From the NCBI GenBank assembly GCA_963798795.1, contig CAWCUZ010000001.1, forward strand, positions 1,612,001 through 1,676,000: 64,000 nt of DNA, given 5' to 3'. Positions 52,339 through 60,544 of the stretch are shown piece after piece; positions within the stretch are counted from its first letter, which is position 1, and each line of letters opens with the position of its first letter. Source of the stretch: CAWCUZ01 sp963798795. Lineage in GTDB: Bacteria; Acidobacteriota; Vicinamibacteria; Vicinamibacterales; SCN-69-37. The translations under genes were made by a program, and so were the position numbers. Below the pieces are notes generated by a model. The model did not search any database and was not told the origin of the DNA. It saw only the letters and a program-made list of their open reading frames with translations.

Positions 52339-52916
52339 GCCCCGGCCTGGTTGAGCTCCCGGTAGAGCCACAGCTTGGCGATCCGCCAGTCACGCTGGAC
52401 CGTCTTTTCCGACACATCGAGACAGGCGGCTGCCTCGGCGCCGTTCAGCCCGCCGAAGAAGCGCAGCTCGACGACGCGGCTCTTGCGCGGGTCGACGCGG
52501 GCGAGCCGCTCGAGCGCCTCGTCGAGCGCCACGAGCTCCGCGGCGCGATCGTCGCTGGCCGCGAGCACGTTCTCGTCGAGCGAGACCGCCCGTTGAGGCC
52601 CGCCGCGCTTGCCGGCCAGCCGCGCCCGCGCGTGGTCGATCAGAATCCGGCGCATCGTCTGCGCCGCCACGCCGTAGAAGTGCGCGCGGCCCTTCCAGTC
52701 GACCTCCGTCTGGCGGACCAGGCGCAGGTAGGCTTCGTGGACGAGCGCCGTCGGCTGCAGGGTATGATCGGGGCGTTCGCGACGGAGGTGGTCGCGCGCG
52801 AGCCGGCGCATCTCCGCATAGACCAGCGGCATGAGACGGGCCGGCGCATCCGGATCGCCCTGCCGCCACGCCTGCAGGATCGCCGTGACGTCCGATTCCA
52901 GGGGTGTGTGGTCCAC
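52335..52916 (-). CDS. ECF-type sigma-70-like factor coupled to a Ser/Thr kinase
   Basis: The GTG start (VDHTPLESDVTAILQAW) gives 193 residues. Region 2 is LMPLVYAEMRRLARDHLRRERPDHTLQPTALVHEAYLRLV and AHFYGVAAQTMRRILIDHARARL. Region 4 is SRVVELRFFGGLNGAEAAACLDV-SEKTVQRDWRIAKLWL. It is very similar to the factor at 12732 (shared HERPDHTLQPTALVHEAYLRL-type block). No anti-sigma factor is seen; the kinase encoded with a 4-base overlap is the probable regulator. Target promoters cannot be named. Confidence 0.9.
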   Translation of the reverse strand: MDHTPLESDVTAILQAWRQGDPDAPARLMPLVYAEMRRLARDHLRRERPDHTLQPTALVHEAYLRLVRQTEVDWKGRAHFYGVAAQTMRRILIDHARARLAGKRGGPQRAVSLDENVLAASDDRAAELVALDEALERLARVDPRKSRVVELRFFGGLNGAEAAACLDVSEKTVQRDWRIAKLWLYRELNQAGA

Positions 52917-52958
52917 GTTCTCGAGCCGGGAACCCGGCCCGGGAATTGTACAGGGAGG

Positions 52959-55586
52959 CTAGTCCGCGCGCAGCGCCTGCATCGGATCCACCCCGCTCGC
53001 CCGCCGCGACGGCAGGTAGGCTGCCGCCAGCGCCACGAGCACCAGCGCGAGCGCGACGCCGCCGAGCGCCACCGGATCGGCCGCGGACGTGCGATACAGC
53101 AGCGGGCGCGCGAAGACGCCGAGCACGATTCCACCCCCGGCCCCGAGCACCGCGCCGACGACAATCAGGCGCACGGTTTCACCGGCCACGAGCCGCACCA
53201 CGTGCCGCGACGTCGCGCCGAGCGCCATGCGAATGCCGATCTCGCGCGTGCGCGTCGCCACCCAGTACCAGACGACCCCGTACACGCCGACGCAGGCGAT
53301 GAGCAGTGCCGCCGCGGCAAAGCCGCCCACCAGCGACAGGCCGATGCGCTGCGTGGCGAGCGAGCGGGCGAGCGCCTGGTCCATCGTCTGGATCAGATAG
53401 AGCGGCTGATCCGGATCGAGCGCGGCGAGCGTGCGGCGCACCGCCGGCATGGCGGTCACCGGATCGACGGTCGTCCTGACCAGCAGGAAGAGCTGGTTGC
53501 TCCACGGCCCCTGGTCGATCGTCACGAAGATCTCGGGCTGCGCGGGACGTAGGAGCGTGTCGTTGTGCGCGTCGGCAACGATCCCGACGATGTCGGCCGG
53601 CAGGTGCCGCTGCGTCACCAGCAGCCGTCTGCGGCCGTGGCCGTCGAGATAGCGCCGGGCGAACGCTTCGTTGACGACGAGGGCCGTCGGCGCGCCGGCG
53701 CGGTCTCGATCGTCGAGTGTCCGGCCGCTCTGGAGGCGCATGCCGAGCGCCTGGAAGTAGCCGGGCGTCACGAGCGTGACGAGGGCCGTCGGCAGCGTGT
53801 CCGTCGACGCCGGCGCGCCCGCGACCTGGAACGGCGTCGTGAACGCTTCGTCCGGCGGGAACTGCGACGCGGCGGCCGCCCGGTCGACCTCTGGCAGCGC
53901 CTGCAGGCGCTCGACCAGCTCGTGGAAGAACTGCGAGGCCTTCGAGCCGCCGTACTGTTCGCCCGCGAGCGTGAGCCGCATCGTGATCATGCGGTCGGTC
54001 CGGAAGCCGGGGTCGATGTTCTGGATGCGCGCGTAGCTGACCAGCAGCAGCCCGGCGCCGACCAGCAGCACGACGGCGAGCGTCAACTCGGCCGCGACGA
54101 GCATCCGGCGGAATCGCTGCCGGCCCCCGCCCGCGCCGGCCGTGTCGCGCAGCGCATCCTGCGGCGCCGCGCGCCGCGCGTGCCAGGCCGGTGCGACGGA
54201 CATCGCCACGGCGCCCGCCAGCCCGACGAGCGCCGCGTAGATCGCCGTCCGCAGATCGATGGCGGGTGTGCCGATCGCCGACGCCATCGCGGGGAGCATC
54301 GTGACGAGCGGCCGCATCGCCAGGCGCGCGATGGCGAGGCCGAGCACCGCCGAGACGGCGGCGATGGCCAGGCTCTCGATGAGCAGCAGCCGCAGGATGT
54401 GCCACCCGCCGGCACCGAGGGCGTAGCGCACGGCAATCTCGCGGCGACGCCGGTTCACTCTCGCGAGCGTCAGCGTGGCGAGATTCACGCAGGCGATCAG
54501 CAGCACGAGGAGGCCGACGCCGAGCAGCAGGCGCGCCGGTCCCCGCAGTTGACCCGTGATCGCTTCGGTCCACGGAACCGCGCGCACGCGCCAGCCCTCG
54601 TACTCGGGGTACCGGGCGCCGTACTGCGTGGTCGTCCGCGCGGCAATCGCCCGCAGCTCGGCGTTGGCCTGCGCGAGGGTCGCCCCGGGCGCGAGGCGTG
54701 CCACGACGGTGAACTGCCGGGCGTTGCGCGGAACGGACGATGGCGTGGCGCCCCGGGGAATCCAGAGATCGGCGCCCAGCAACGTCCCGTCGGCCGCCGT
54801 CACCCCCACGACCGTGCGCGGCTGGGCATTCACCAGGATGTGACGGCCGATGATGGCAGGGTCGCCGCCGAACAGTCGCGTCCACAATGCGTGGCTGATA
54901 ACCGCCACCGCCGGACCGTTCGGCGCCAGCTCCTCGGCCGTGAACCCCCGTCCGAGCGTGGGAGCCAGGCCGACCGCCGCCACGGGGTCGTCGACGGCGA
55001 GCACCGTGAACACCCGCTCGGCGGTCGAGCCGTTCGAGACCGCCCGGTTGCCGAGGTCGAATGCCGTCACGTGCGCGAGCGCCGGCGCCTGGCGGAAGTC
55101 GTCGATCTCCGCGGGCGAGTGCTGCTCGACGAAGCCCTCGTCCTGGCCCAGGCGCGGAAAGGCCAATCCGATCGACACGAGCCGGTCCGGATCGGGAACG
55201 TGGAACGGGTTGAACACGAGGTGGTCGACGAAGCCGAAGACGAGGCCGTTGGCCGCAATCGCGGTCGTGAGCGACAGCACGGCGACCACTGCATAGAACG
55301 GCTGGCGAACGAGCTGGCGCAGCGCGAAACGCGCGTCGGCGACGAGATCACGCATGTGGAAATCCCCTTCCGCCCGTCCGACGGGCACGGCCGCGCGGCG
55401 GCGGCGAAGGCCGAGGTGACGAACCGTCTGCGCGGCCTGGCGCCGGTACCAGCGGCGGGCCGCACGCGGGTCGCGGGCCGCGCGGCGCTGGAACTGCTCG
55501 TCGAGATCGCCGAGCAGGTGCTCGCGGGCCGCGTCGCCCGCCGCCAGCCCCACGATCCACGCGGCCAGTCGAGGCGGCTGCGGCAT
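52959..55586 (-). CDS. Full-length ADOP/MacB-type permease
   Basis: The 875-residue protein has an N-terminal cytoplasmic prefix (MPQPPRLAAWIVGLAAGDAAREHLLGDLDEQF ... WYRRQAAQTVRHL) before the first MacB unit: VVAVLSLTTAIAANGLVFGFVD, periplasmic domain with ALWTRLFGGDPAIIGRHILV, and LLGVGLLVLLIACVNLATLTLARVNRRRREIAVRYALGAG. The second unit has RRMLVAAELTLAVVLLVGAGLL, periplasmic TPGYFQALGMRLQSGRTLDD, then C-terminal spans ending LPSRRASGVDPMQALRAD. Such duplicated permeases lack their own ATPase in the operon. Its ATG shares one base with the stop of a PadR regulator upstream. It may export peptides or lipids or act in signalling; substrate unknown. Confidence 0.92.
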   Translation of the reverse strand: MPQPPRLAAWIVGLAAGDAAREHLLGDLDEQFQRRAARDPRAARRWYRRQAAQTVRHLGLRRRRAAVPVGRAEGDFHMRDLVADARFALRQLVRQPFYAVVAVLSLTTAIAANGLVFGFVDHLVFNPFHVPDPDRLVSIGLAFPRLGQDEGFVEQHSPAEIDDFRQAPALAHVTAFDLGNRAVSNGSTAERVFTVLAVDDPVAAVGLAPTLGRGFTAEELAPNGPAVAVISHALWTRLFGGDPAIIGRHILVNAQPRTVVGVTAADGTLLGADLWIPRGATPSSVPRNARQFTVVARLAPGATLAQANAELRAIAARTTTQYGARYPEYEGWRVRAVPWTEAITGQLRGPARLLLGVGLLVLLIACVNLATLTLARVNRRRREIAVRYALGAGGWHILRLLLIESLAIAAVSAVLGLAIARLAMRPLVTMLPAMASAIGTPAIDLRTAIYAALVGLAGAVAMSVAPAWHARRAAPQDALRDTAGAGGGRQRFRRMLVAAELTLAVVLLVGAGLLLVSYARIQNIDPGFRTDRMITMRLTLAGEQYGGSKASQFFHELVERLQALPEVDRAAAASQFPPDEAFTTPFQVAGAPASTDTLPTALVTLVTPGYFQALGMRLQSGRTLDDRDRAGAPTALVVNEAFARRYLDGHGRRRLLVTQRHLPADIVGIVADAHNDTLLRPAQPEIFVTIDQGPWSNQLFLLVRTTVDPVTAMPAVRRTLAALDPDQPLYLIQTMDQALARSLATQRIGLSLVGGFAAAALLIACVGVYGVVWYWVATRTREIGIRMALGATSRHVVRLVAGETVRLIVVGAVLGAGGGIVLGVFARPLLYRTSAADPVALGGVALALVLVALAAAYLPSRRASGVDPMQALRAD

Positions 55587-55913
55587 CAGATCTTCAGCTC
55601 CGGCTCCAGACCGTCGACCATGCGCCGCAGGGCGCCGATCGACCCGCGAAGCGCGCGCTGTCCCGCCGCCAGCAGCCGGTAGTGCTTCTTGCGCCGGCCG
55701 CCGCGCTCGGCCGTCGGTTCGCCGATGCGGCTGGCCACGAGGCCCTTGTCCTCGAGCCGATCGAGCGTCTTGTAGACCGCGCCGAGCGAGACGTCGCGGC
55801 CCGTACCAATCCGCGATGTCATCCGCAATCGACACGCCATAGGCGGCGCTCCCCTGCCGCACCACCGCCAGCAGGACCAGTTGCTCGAACTCGCCCAGGG
55901 TCAGGCTCGTCAT
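55586..55913 (-). CDS. PadR-family transcription regulator, one frameshift
   Basis: The start MTSLTLGEFEQLVLLAVVRQGSAAYGVSIADDIA is a PadR winged-helix beginning. Near 55804 one extra base shifts the frame; corrected, it continues TGRDVSLGAVYKTLDRLEDKGLVASRIGEPTAERGGRRKKHYRLLAAGQRAL and ends GLEPELKI. RGGRRKKHYRL is the family's wing. The product of ~108 residues is a normal length for PadR regulators placed before ADOP genes, where they are presumed to repress the permease. The shift falls in the recognition-helix region, so if real it would inactivate the regulator; an error seems likelier. Confidence 0.8.
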
Positions 55914-55945
55914 GGACGATATCTTAGACGATGTCGGGGTAATCG

Positions 55946-56113
55946 AGGTTCCGGGTTCGAGGTTCGCGGTTCAGGGTGGGGTTCCTCGTTCCGGGTTCCA
56001 GGTTCGCAGGGTGGAGGCCCCGGTCTTCAGACCGGGGCGTGCGGGGCGCCGGTTCAGAAGCCGAACCCTGGAACCTCGAACCCCGAACGAACCCTGAACC
56101 TCTGAACCCCGAA
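55946..56113. repeat. AGGTTCCGGG-type inverted-arm element with internal palindrome
   Basis: The left arm (AGGTTCCGGGTTCGAGGTTC ...) matches the arms at 15206-15470. The right part (CGAACCCTGGAACCTCGAAC ...) is its loose complement. Between them lies a perfect 9-bp-arm palindrome CCCCGGTCTTCAGACCGGGG at 56018-56037. The element separates the PadR/ADOP unit from the VWFA-protein gene. Confidence 0.85.
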
Positions 56114-56172
56114 CGACAAGTGCATTACACTGATTTGAGCCAGCGTCGAATCCAGCACCCGGGGAATCGACC

Positions 56173-57123
56173 ATGCCCAAACCGCTCGCCGCCGCCCTCG
56201 TCGCCGCTGCCGTCGTCTCCATCCATGCGCGGTCACTCCCGCAGCAGACGTTTCGCGCCGGCAGCAATCTCGTGCCCGTCTACGTCACGGTCACCGACCG
56301 CGACGGCCGGCTCGTCACCACGCTCACGCGCGACGACTTCGAGGTCCGGGACGAGGGCAAGCCGCAGCCGATTGCCGCTTTCGACGCCTCGCCGCGCCCC
56401 ATCCAGCTCATCGTCATGCTCGACGTCTCGGGCAGCATGTCCGGCAACCTCGGGCTGCTCCGCGAGTCGTCCGAGCAGCTCTTCACCCGCCTCGGGCCGG
56501 ACGACGTGGCGAAGGTGGGGACGTTCGGCCGCGACGTCACCATCAGCCCCGAGTTCACGCACGATGTCGCCGCCCTCAACGCCGCGCTGCCGACCGAGAT
56601 CAATCGCGATGCGCCCACGCCGCTGTGGCGCGCCGTCGACAAGGCGATGGACAGCTTCGACCGCGAGAGTGACCGGCGTCGCGTCGTGCTCGTGCTGAGC
56701 GACGGCAAGGACGCGCCGGGCGGCTTCACGGGCAAGTTCGTCAGCCAGGGCGAGATCATCGACCGCGCGCGCCGCGACGACGTGATGGTGTACGCGATCG
56801 GGATGCGCAGCCGCGGCGCCGCGCCGCCGGCCATCGGCGGCATCGGGCGCGGCGCGCTGTCCGCGATGCTCACCGAGGACCTGCCGGATCCCGGCCTGGC
56901 CCGAGCCGCCGAAGAAACCGGCGGCGGCTACCTGGAGGTGCGGCTGCGCGACGACCTGGTGGCGGCGTTCGCCGAAGTCGCCGAGGAGCTGCACAGCCAG
57001 TACCTGCTGGGCTTCAAGCCGCCGAAGCTCGACGGCAAGAAGCACGACATCGACGTCCGCCTCCACCCGGACGGCATGAAAGCCCGGGCGCGCAAGAGCT
57101 ACGTCGCCCCAAAGGCCGGCTGA
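56173..57123 (+). CDS. Secreted VWFA-related acidobacterial-domain protein
   Basis: The 316-residue product has a signal peptide (AAALVAAAVVSIHARSLPQ), a short N-terminal beta region (FRAGSNLVPVYVTVTDRDGRLVTTLTRDDFEVRDEGKPQPI) and a von Willebrand A domain. The MIDAS is DVSGSMS (D84, S86, S88) with later Thr and Asp residues in TPLWRAVDKAMDSF and VLVLSDGKDAPGG. The C-terminal HSQYLLGFKPPKLDGKKHDIDVRLHPDGMKARARKSYVAP is the hallmark of the acidobacterial VWFA-related family. Such proteins bind metal and partner proteins at the surface. It stands alone between a repeat element and a small gene. Confidence 0.93.
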   Translation: MPKPLAAALVAAAVVSIHARSLPQQTFRAGSNLVPVYVTVTDRDGRLVTTLTRDDFEVRDEGKPQPIAAFDASPRPIQLIVMLDVSGSMSGNLGLLRESSEQLFTRLGPDDVAKVGTFGRDVTISPEFTHDVAALNAALPTEINRDAPTPLWRAVDKAMDSFDRESDRRRVVLVLSDGKDAPGGFTGKFVSQGEIIDRARRDDVMVYAIGMRSRGAAPPAIGGIGRGALSAMLTEDLPDPGLARAAEETGGGYLEVRLRDDLVAAFAEVAEELHSQYLLGFKPPKLDGKKHDIDVRLHPDGMKARARKSYVAPKAG

Positions 57124-57227
57124 GCACAGGAAACGGACGGGCCGGGTTCGCCTCGCTCGTCGCTCGCGATCAACAGCACGGGCGCGTCCTCCCGTCTGAG
57201 AAAGCGCCCGGCCGCTATACTGCTCGC

Positions 57228-57440
57228 ATGCGTTCAGTGGCTGACGCGTTGCGCGACGAGGGCCGCCGGCGCCTCGCCGCGCTGACGCCGGACGAGCGGA
57301 TCGACCTGGCGTTCCGGCTGGGCGATGCTGACCTGGCCGCGTTACGTCAGGCTCGCGGCCTCACGTTCGACCAGGCGCGCATGCGGTTCGCGACCAGCCG
57401 GCGCCATGGCCGTCAGCCCTCGTGCTGCCATGACGGCTGA
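57228..57440 (+). CDS. Small protein paired with a nucleotidyltransferase, possible antitoxin-like partner
   Basis: The 70-residue protein (MRSVADALRDEGRRRLAALTPDERIDLAFRLGDADLAAL) is helical and charged, ending in a Ser/Cys-rich tail (RQPSCCHDG). It has the size of antitoxin-like partners. Its last 11 bases overlap the start of the following gene (ATGACGGCTGA), so the two are co-translated. Small proteins with ALTPDER..LAFRLGD-type sequence often precede nucleotidyltransferase genes of this kind; no DNA-binding motif is evident. Confidence 0.6.
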   Translation: MRSVADALRDEGRRRLAALTPDERIDLAFRLGDADLAALRQARGLTFDQARMRFATSRRHGRQPSCCHDG

Positions 57441-57984
57441 GCGCGGCACGCTCTTCGATGCCGTCGTCGACCGCCTCGACCAGGCGAATGTTCCGTTCGC
57501 CTTGATCGGTGCCGCGGCGCTCGCCGTTCACGGTGTGAGCCGGTCGACCCTGGATGTGGATCTGCTCGTCACCGACCCGCGGGTGCTCGAATCGGGATTC
57601 TGGTCCGGTTCCCCTGAGGCAGACCTGGACATCCGCCGCGGGGATGCCGCCAATCCGCTGGCCGGCGTGGTGCGGTTCCGCGCGGCCGGCGAGCGCGACG
57701 TGGACATCGTGGTCGGCCGAAACCGGTGGGAATCGGAAATCGTCGCGCGGGCCGAGCCGATTCCGCGCGGCCCACGCCTCATCCCCACCGCCCGCGCCGA
57801 GGATCTCGTCCTGCTGAAGCTGTATGCCGGCGGCAGTCAGGACCGCTGGGACATCGAGCAACTGCTCGCCGCCAGCGTCCGGGAGGAGTTCGTCGGCCGC
57901 GTCGAGAGCCGACTTCCGGCGCTGCCGGACGCCGCGCGCCGTCTCTGGGCTTCGCTCCTCAGCCCCCGATCTTCTCGGCCGTGA
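57430..57984 (+). CDS. MNT-fold nucleotidyltransferase, AbiEii-like
   Basis: The 184-residue protein has a minimal nucleotidyltransferase fold: FALIGAAALAVHGVSRSTLDVDLLVTD carries the GA...S..DxD catalytic set and ERDVDIVVGRN holds the third acidic residue. EDLVLLKLYAGGSQDRWDIEQLL is the C-terminal helix of the AbiEii/nucleotidyltransferase group. Relatives act as toxins that modify tRNA or proteins with nucleotides, or as unknown house-keeping enzymes. With the overlapping small gene upstream it forms a two-gene unit of toxin-antitoxin appearance. The 3' end overlaps the convergent small gene by 26 bases. Confidence 0.8.
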   Translation: MTAERGTLFDAVVDRLDQANVPFALIGAAALAVHGVSRSTLDVDLLVTDPRVLESGFWSGSPEADLDIRRGDAANPLAGVVRFRAAGERDVDIVVGRNRWESEIVARAEPIPRGPRLIPTARAEDLVLLKLYAGGSQDRWDIEQLLAASVREEFVGRVESRLPALPDAARRLWASLLSPRSSRP

Positions 57985-58333
57985 TGCTGTAGCTCTGCGC
58001 GATCTGCCCCCACGCACCGACGTACTTCCCCGCCGACCCCGTGTCCCGCACCAGTTTGAAGAGCGCCAGGCTGCCGTCGGCCAGCGCGCACACCGCCATC
58101 ATCCCGTTTGGCGACGTCATCACGTCGCTGATGGGCAGCGCCGTGCCGTCGGGCAGCGTGGCCTGTCCCTGGTAGGCGCCGGGCGTGCCCGTGATCTGGA
58201 GCGTGCCGGTGACCGCGCCCGTGTCACTGCTCGTCGAGAACGACCAGCGGCCGACCGGATCGAACGGTTTGGGAGTCGCCGTCTGCTGAACGAGAAGAAC
58301 GAGAGCGGCAAAGGCGAGAACGGCAGGCTTCAT
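57959..58333 (-). CDS. Small secreted protein of unknown function
   Basis: The 124-residue protein has a signal peptide (MKPAVLAFAALVLLVQQTATP). The mature part reads VGRWSFSTSSDTGAVTGTLQITGTPGAYQGQATLPDGTALPISDVMTSPNGMMAVC, a pattern of six to eight beta strands like small lipocalin or DUF-type beta sandwiches found in bacterial exported proteins. I recognise no catalytic feature. It follows the DUF2277 gene on the same strand by 11 bases, so both are probably transcribed together. Its end overlaps the convergent nucleotidyltransferase gene. Confidence 0.65.
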   Translation of the reverse strand: MKPAVLAFAALVLLVQQTATPKPFDPVGRWSFSTSSDTGAVTGTLQITGTPGAYQGQATLPDGTALPISDVMTSPNGMMAVCALADGSLALFKLVRDTGSAGKYVGAWGQIAQSYSITAEKIGG

Positions 58334-58344
58334 GGCGACCTCTC

Positions 58345-58635
58345 TCATTTGTGACTTGCGATTGGCGGTTGGTGATTGCGCGCCCCGGCGCGAGCGCGCG
58401 CCCGGGCGGCCCATTCTTCACGGTCGCGCGCCGGCGCCGGCGTCACCAGCGAGTCGATCAGGCGCCGCGCCACCTCGGCCACCTCCTCCACGGCGCGGTG
58501 GAACGCCGCCTCGTTCGCGTGCGACGGCTTCGTGAAACCGCTGAGCTTGCGGACGAATTGCAGCGACGCGGCGCGGACTTCCTCGTCGGTGGCCGGTGGT
58601 TCGAAATTGAACAGTGTCCGGATGTTGCGGCACAT
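58345..58635 (-). CDS. DUF2277-family protein
   Basis: The 96-residue protein begins MCRNIRTLFNFEPPATDEEVRAASLQFVRKLSGFTKPS, the diagnostic start of DUF2277, and continues NEAAFHRAVEEVAEVARRLIDSLVTPAPARDREEWAARARARAG. The ordered family ends there; the last ten residues (NHQPPIASHK) are encoded by an intergenic heptamer repeat that has displaced the original stop. Function is unknown; members are small cytoplasmic helical proteins conserved in many bacteria. The start is divergent from the LuxR-type gene. Confidence 0.88.
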   Translation of the reverse strand: MCRNIRTLFNFEPPATDEEVRAASLQFVRKLSGFTKPSHANEAAFHRAVEEVAEVARRLIDSLVTPAPARDREEWAARARARAGARNHQPPIASHK

Positions 58636-58749
58636 CCGGAGATGATAAAGCCGGGGACCGTCCTGCGGATCGGCTGGCCGCATCCTCTCCCGCCCACCGC
58701 CGATCCGCTCCCGCTTTGGCTGGTCGCGCCGCTGCGAGATCATACGGAC

Positions 58750-60396
58750 GTGACCAGCACGCTCGTCGAGGGCCGAACCGCGTTCGACCGCCAGGCGTGG
58801 GCCCAGGCCTTCGAGCAGCTCACAGCCGCCGACGCCAACACGCCGCTCGAACCCGAGGACCTCGACCGGCTTGCCACCGCCGCGTACCTGGTCGGCCGCG
58901 ACGATGAGGGGGTCGCGGCGAGGACGCGGGCACACGACGGTTTCCTGGCACGGGGCGAGCCCGTGCGCGCCGCGCGGAGCGCCCTGTGGCTCGGATTCGC
59001 CACCGTCGACAAGCCCGGCCGCCAGGCCCAGGCCGGCGGCTGGCTGGCCCGCGCCCGAAGGCTCATCGAGTCCCACCAGCCCGAGGGCGCCGAAGTGGCG
59101 TTCCTGCTGTGCACGGCCGCCTTCCAGCGGGCGACATCGGGCGATGCCGAGGGTGCGCACGCCGCCTTCGCCCGCGCCGCCGACATGGCCGCGCGATTCG
59201 GCGACCCCGACACGCTCGCCCTCGCCCGCCATGGCGAGGGCCGATCGCTCATCCGGCTGAATCGCCGCGCGGAGGGGCTGGCGCTGCTGGACGAGGTGAT
59301 GGTCGGCGTCTCGCGCGGCGAAGTCGGGCCGATGGTCGCCGGCGTCGTCTACTGCAGCGTCATCGGCGCGTGTCACGAGCTGTTCGACTGGCGCCGAGCC
59401 CAGGAGTGGACCGACGCGCTCGCCGGCTGGTGCGCGGCGCACCCGGATGTCGTGCCCTTCCGCGGCACCTGCCTCGTCCGCCGATCCGAGGTGATGCAGT
59501 TGCGCGGCGACTGGCCGCACGCGCTCGACGAAGCCGAGCGCGCGTGCGCCTGGCTCGCCGGTCAATCGGGTGGGGACGCCGGCGCCGCGTACTACCAGCT
59601 CGCGGAGCTGCACCGTCTGCGCGGCGAATTCGACCGCGCGGAACAGACATACCGGCTCGCGAGCCAGGCAGGCGGCCGGCTCTACGCCGGGCTGGCCCTC
59701 CTCCGGCTCGGCCAGGGCCAGGCGGACGCCGCCTGCGCGGCCGTCCGCCGGTCGCTCGAGGAAACGCGCGACCCGCGGGCGCGCGTCCTCGTCCTGCGCG
59801 GCGCCATCGAGATCCATCTTGCCGCCGGCGACGTCGAGGCGGCGCGCACGGCGGCCGCCGAGCTGGCGACGCTCGCCGCCGAACGCGGTGCGCCGTTCCT
59901 GCAGGCAGGAGCCGATTCGGCCCGTGGCGCCGTCGCGCTGGCCGCCGGCGACGTGGCCGGCGCGCTGGCGCACCTGCGCGAGGCGGCCTCGCAATGGCGC
60001 CAGATCGACGCGCCGTACGAGCTGGCGCGCGTGCGCACGCTGGTCGGCCTCGCCTATCGCCGGATGGACGATGTCGACGGCGCCGCGCTGGAATTCGAGG
60101 CCGCGCAGGAGGTGTTCGAGCGGCTGGGGGCCGCCCCCGACGCGGCGCGGGTCGCCGCGCTTGCCGCCGAGGTGCAGGCGTCCGCGACGGCGCCGCGATC
60201 GGCCGAGGGACTCACGGGCCGCGAGGTGGAAGTGCTGCGGCAGATCGCCACCGGCAAGACCAACCGCGCCATCGCGGCCGATCTCGGCATCAGCGAAAAG
60301 ACCGTCGCGCGCCACGTCAGCAACATCTTCACGAAGCTCGACCTGACGTCCCGGGCGGCGGCGACGGCCTACGCGTACGAGCATCGGCTGGTTTGA
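58750..60396 (+). CDS. LuxR-type transcription regulator with TPR-rich N-terminal domain
   Basis: The GTG start (VTSTLVEGRTAFDRQAWAQAFE) begins the first repeat; an ATG 35 codons upstream is possible. About 450 residues of TPR-like helices (HALDEAERACAWLAG, FDRAEQTYRLASQAGG, AALEFEAAQEVFERLG) are followed by a LuxR helix-turn-helix: LTGREVEVLRQIATGKTNRAIAADLGISEKTVARHVSNIFTKLDLTSRAAATAYAYEH. There is no AAA ATPase domain, unlike MalT/LAL regulators. It probably controls the FAD-dependent monooxygenase gene 148 bases downstream, an arrangement seen in other high-GC genomes. Confidence 0.88.
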   Translation: MTSTLVEGRTAFDRQAWAQAFEQLTAADANTPLEPEDLDRLATAAYLVGRDDEGVAARTRAHDGFLARGEPVRAARSALWLGFATVDKPGRQAQAGGWLARARRLIESHQPEGAEVAFLLCTAAFQRATSGDAEGAHAAFARAADMAARFGDPDTLALARHGEGRSLIRLNRRAEGLALLDEVMVGVSRGEVGPMVAGVVYCSVIGACHELFDWRRAQEWTDALAGWCAAHPDVVPFRGTCLVRRSEVMQLRGDWPHALDEAERACAWLAGQSGGDAGAAYYQLAELHRLRGEFDRAEQTYRLASQAGGRLYAGLALLRLGQGQADAACAAVRRSLEETRDPRARVLVLRGAIEIHLAAGDVEAARTAAAELATLAAERGAPFLQAGADSARGAVALAAGDVAGALAHLREAASQWRQIDAPYELARVRTLVGLAYRRMDDVDGAALEFEAAQEVFERLGAAPDAARVAALAAEVQASATAPRSAEGLTGREVEVLRQIATGKTNRAIAADLGISEKTVARHVSNIFTKLDLTSRAAATAYAYEHRLV

Positions 60397-60397
60397 A

Positions 60398-60436
60398 GGT
60401 CCCAGGGTTCGACCTTGGGATTCCGGGACCGTGGGA
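60398..60436. repeat. Short GGGACC-type repeat (copy D)
   Basis: GGTCCCAGGGTTCGACCTTG is followed by GGATTCCGGGACCGTGGGACC: an inverted pair of the same arms as the elements at 30974, 35778 and 46031 with a very short centre. It starts right after the LuxR-type gene stop. Confidence 0.75.
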
Positions 60437-60544
60437 CCGACATGAACAGAAATACCCATGTGCCCCGAATCGAAATTGCATATTGCGATCGATGCGGCCG
60501 CCGGCCGACCGGCCTCACGATCGAAAGATAACGGGGAGGCCAGC

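Noticed and set aside
53179..55682. Long opposite-strand and off-frame readings over the ADOP gene
   Set aside because: Shadows; the 875-residue ADOP frame explains the region fully.
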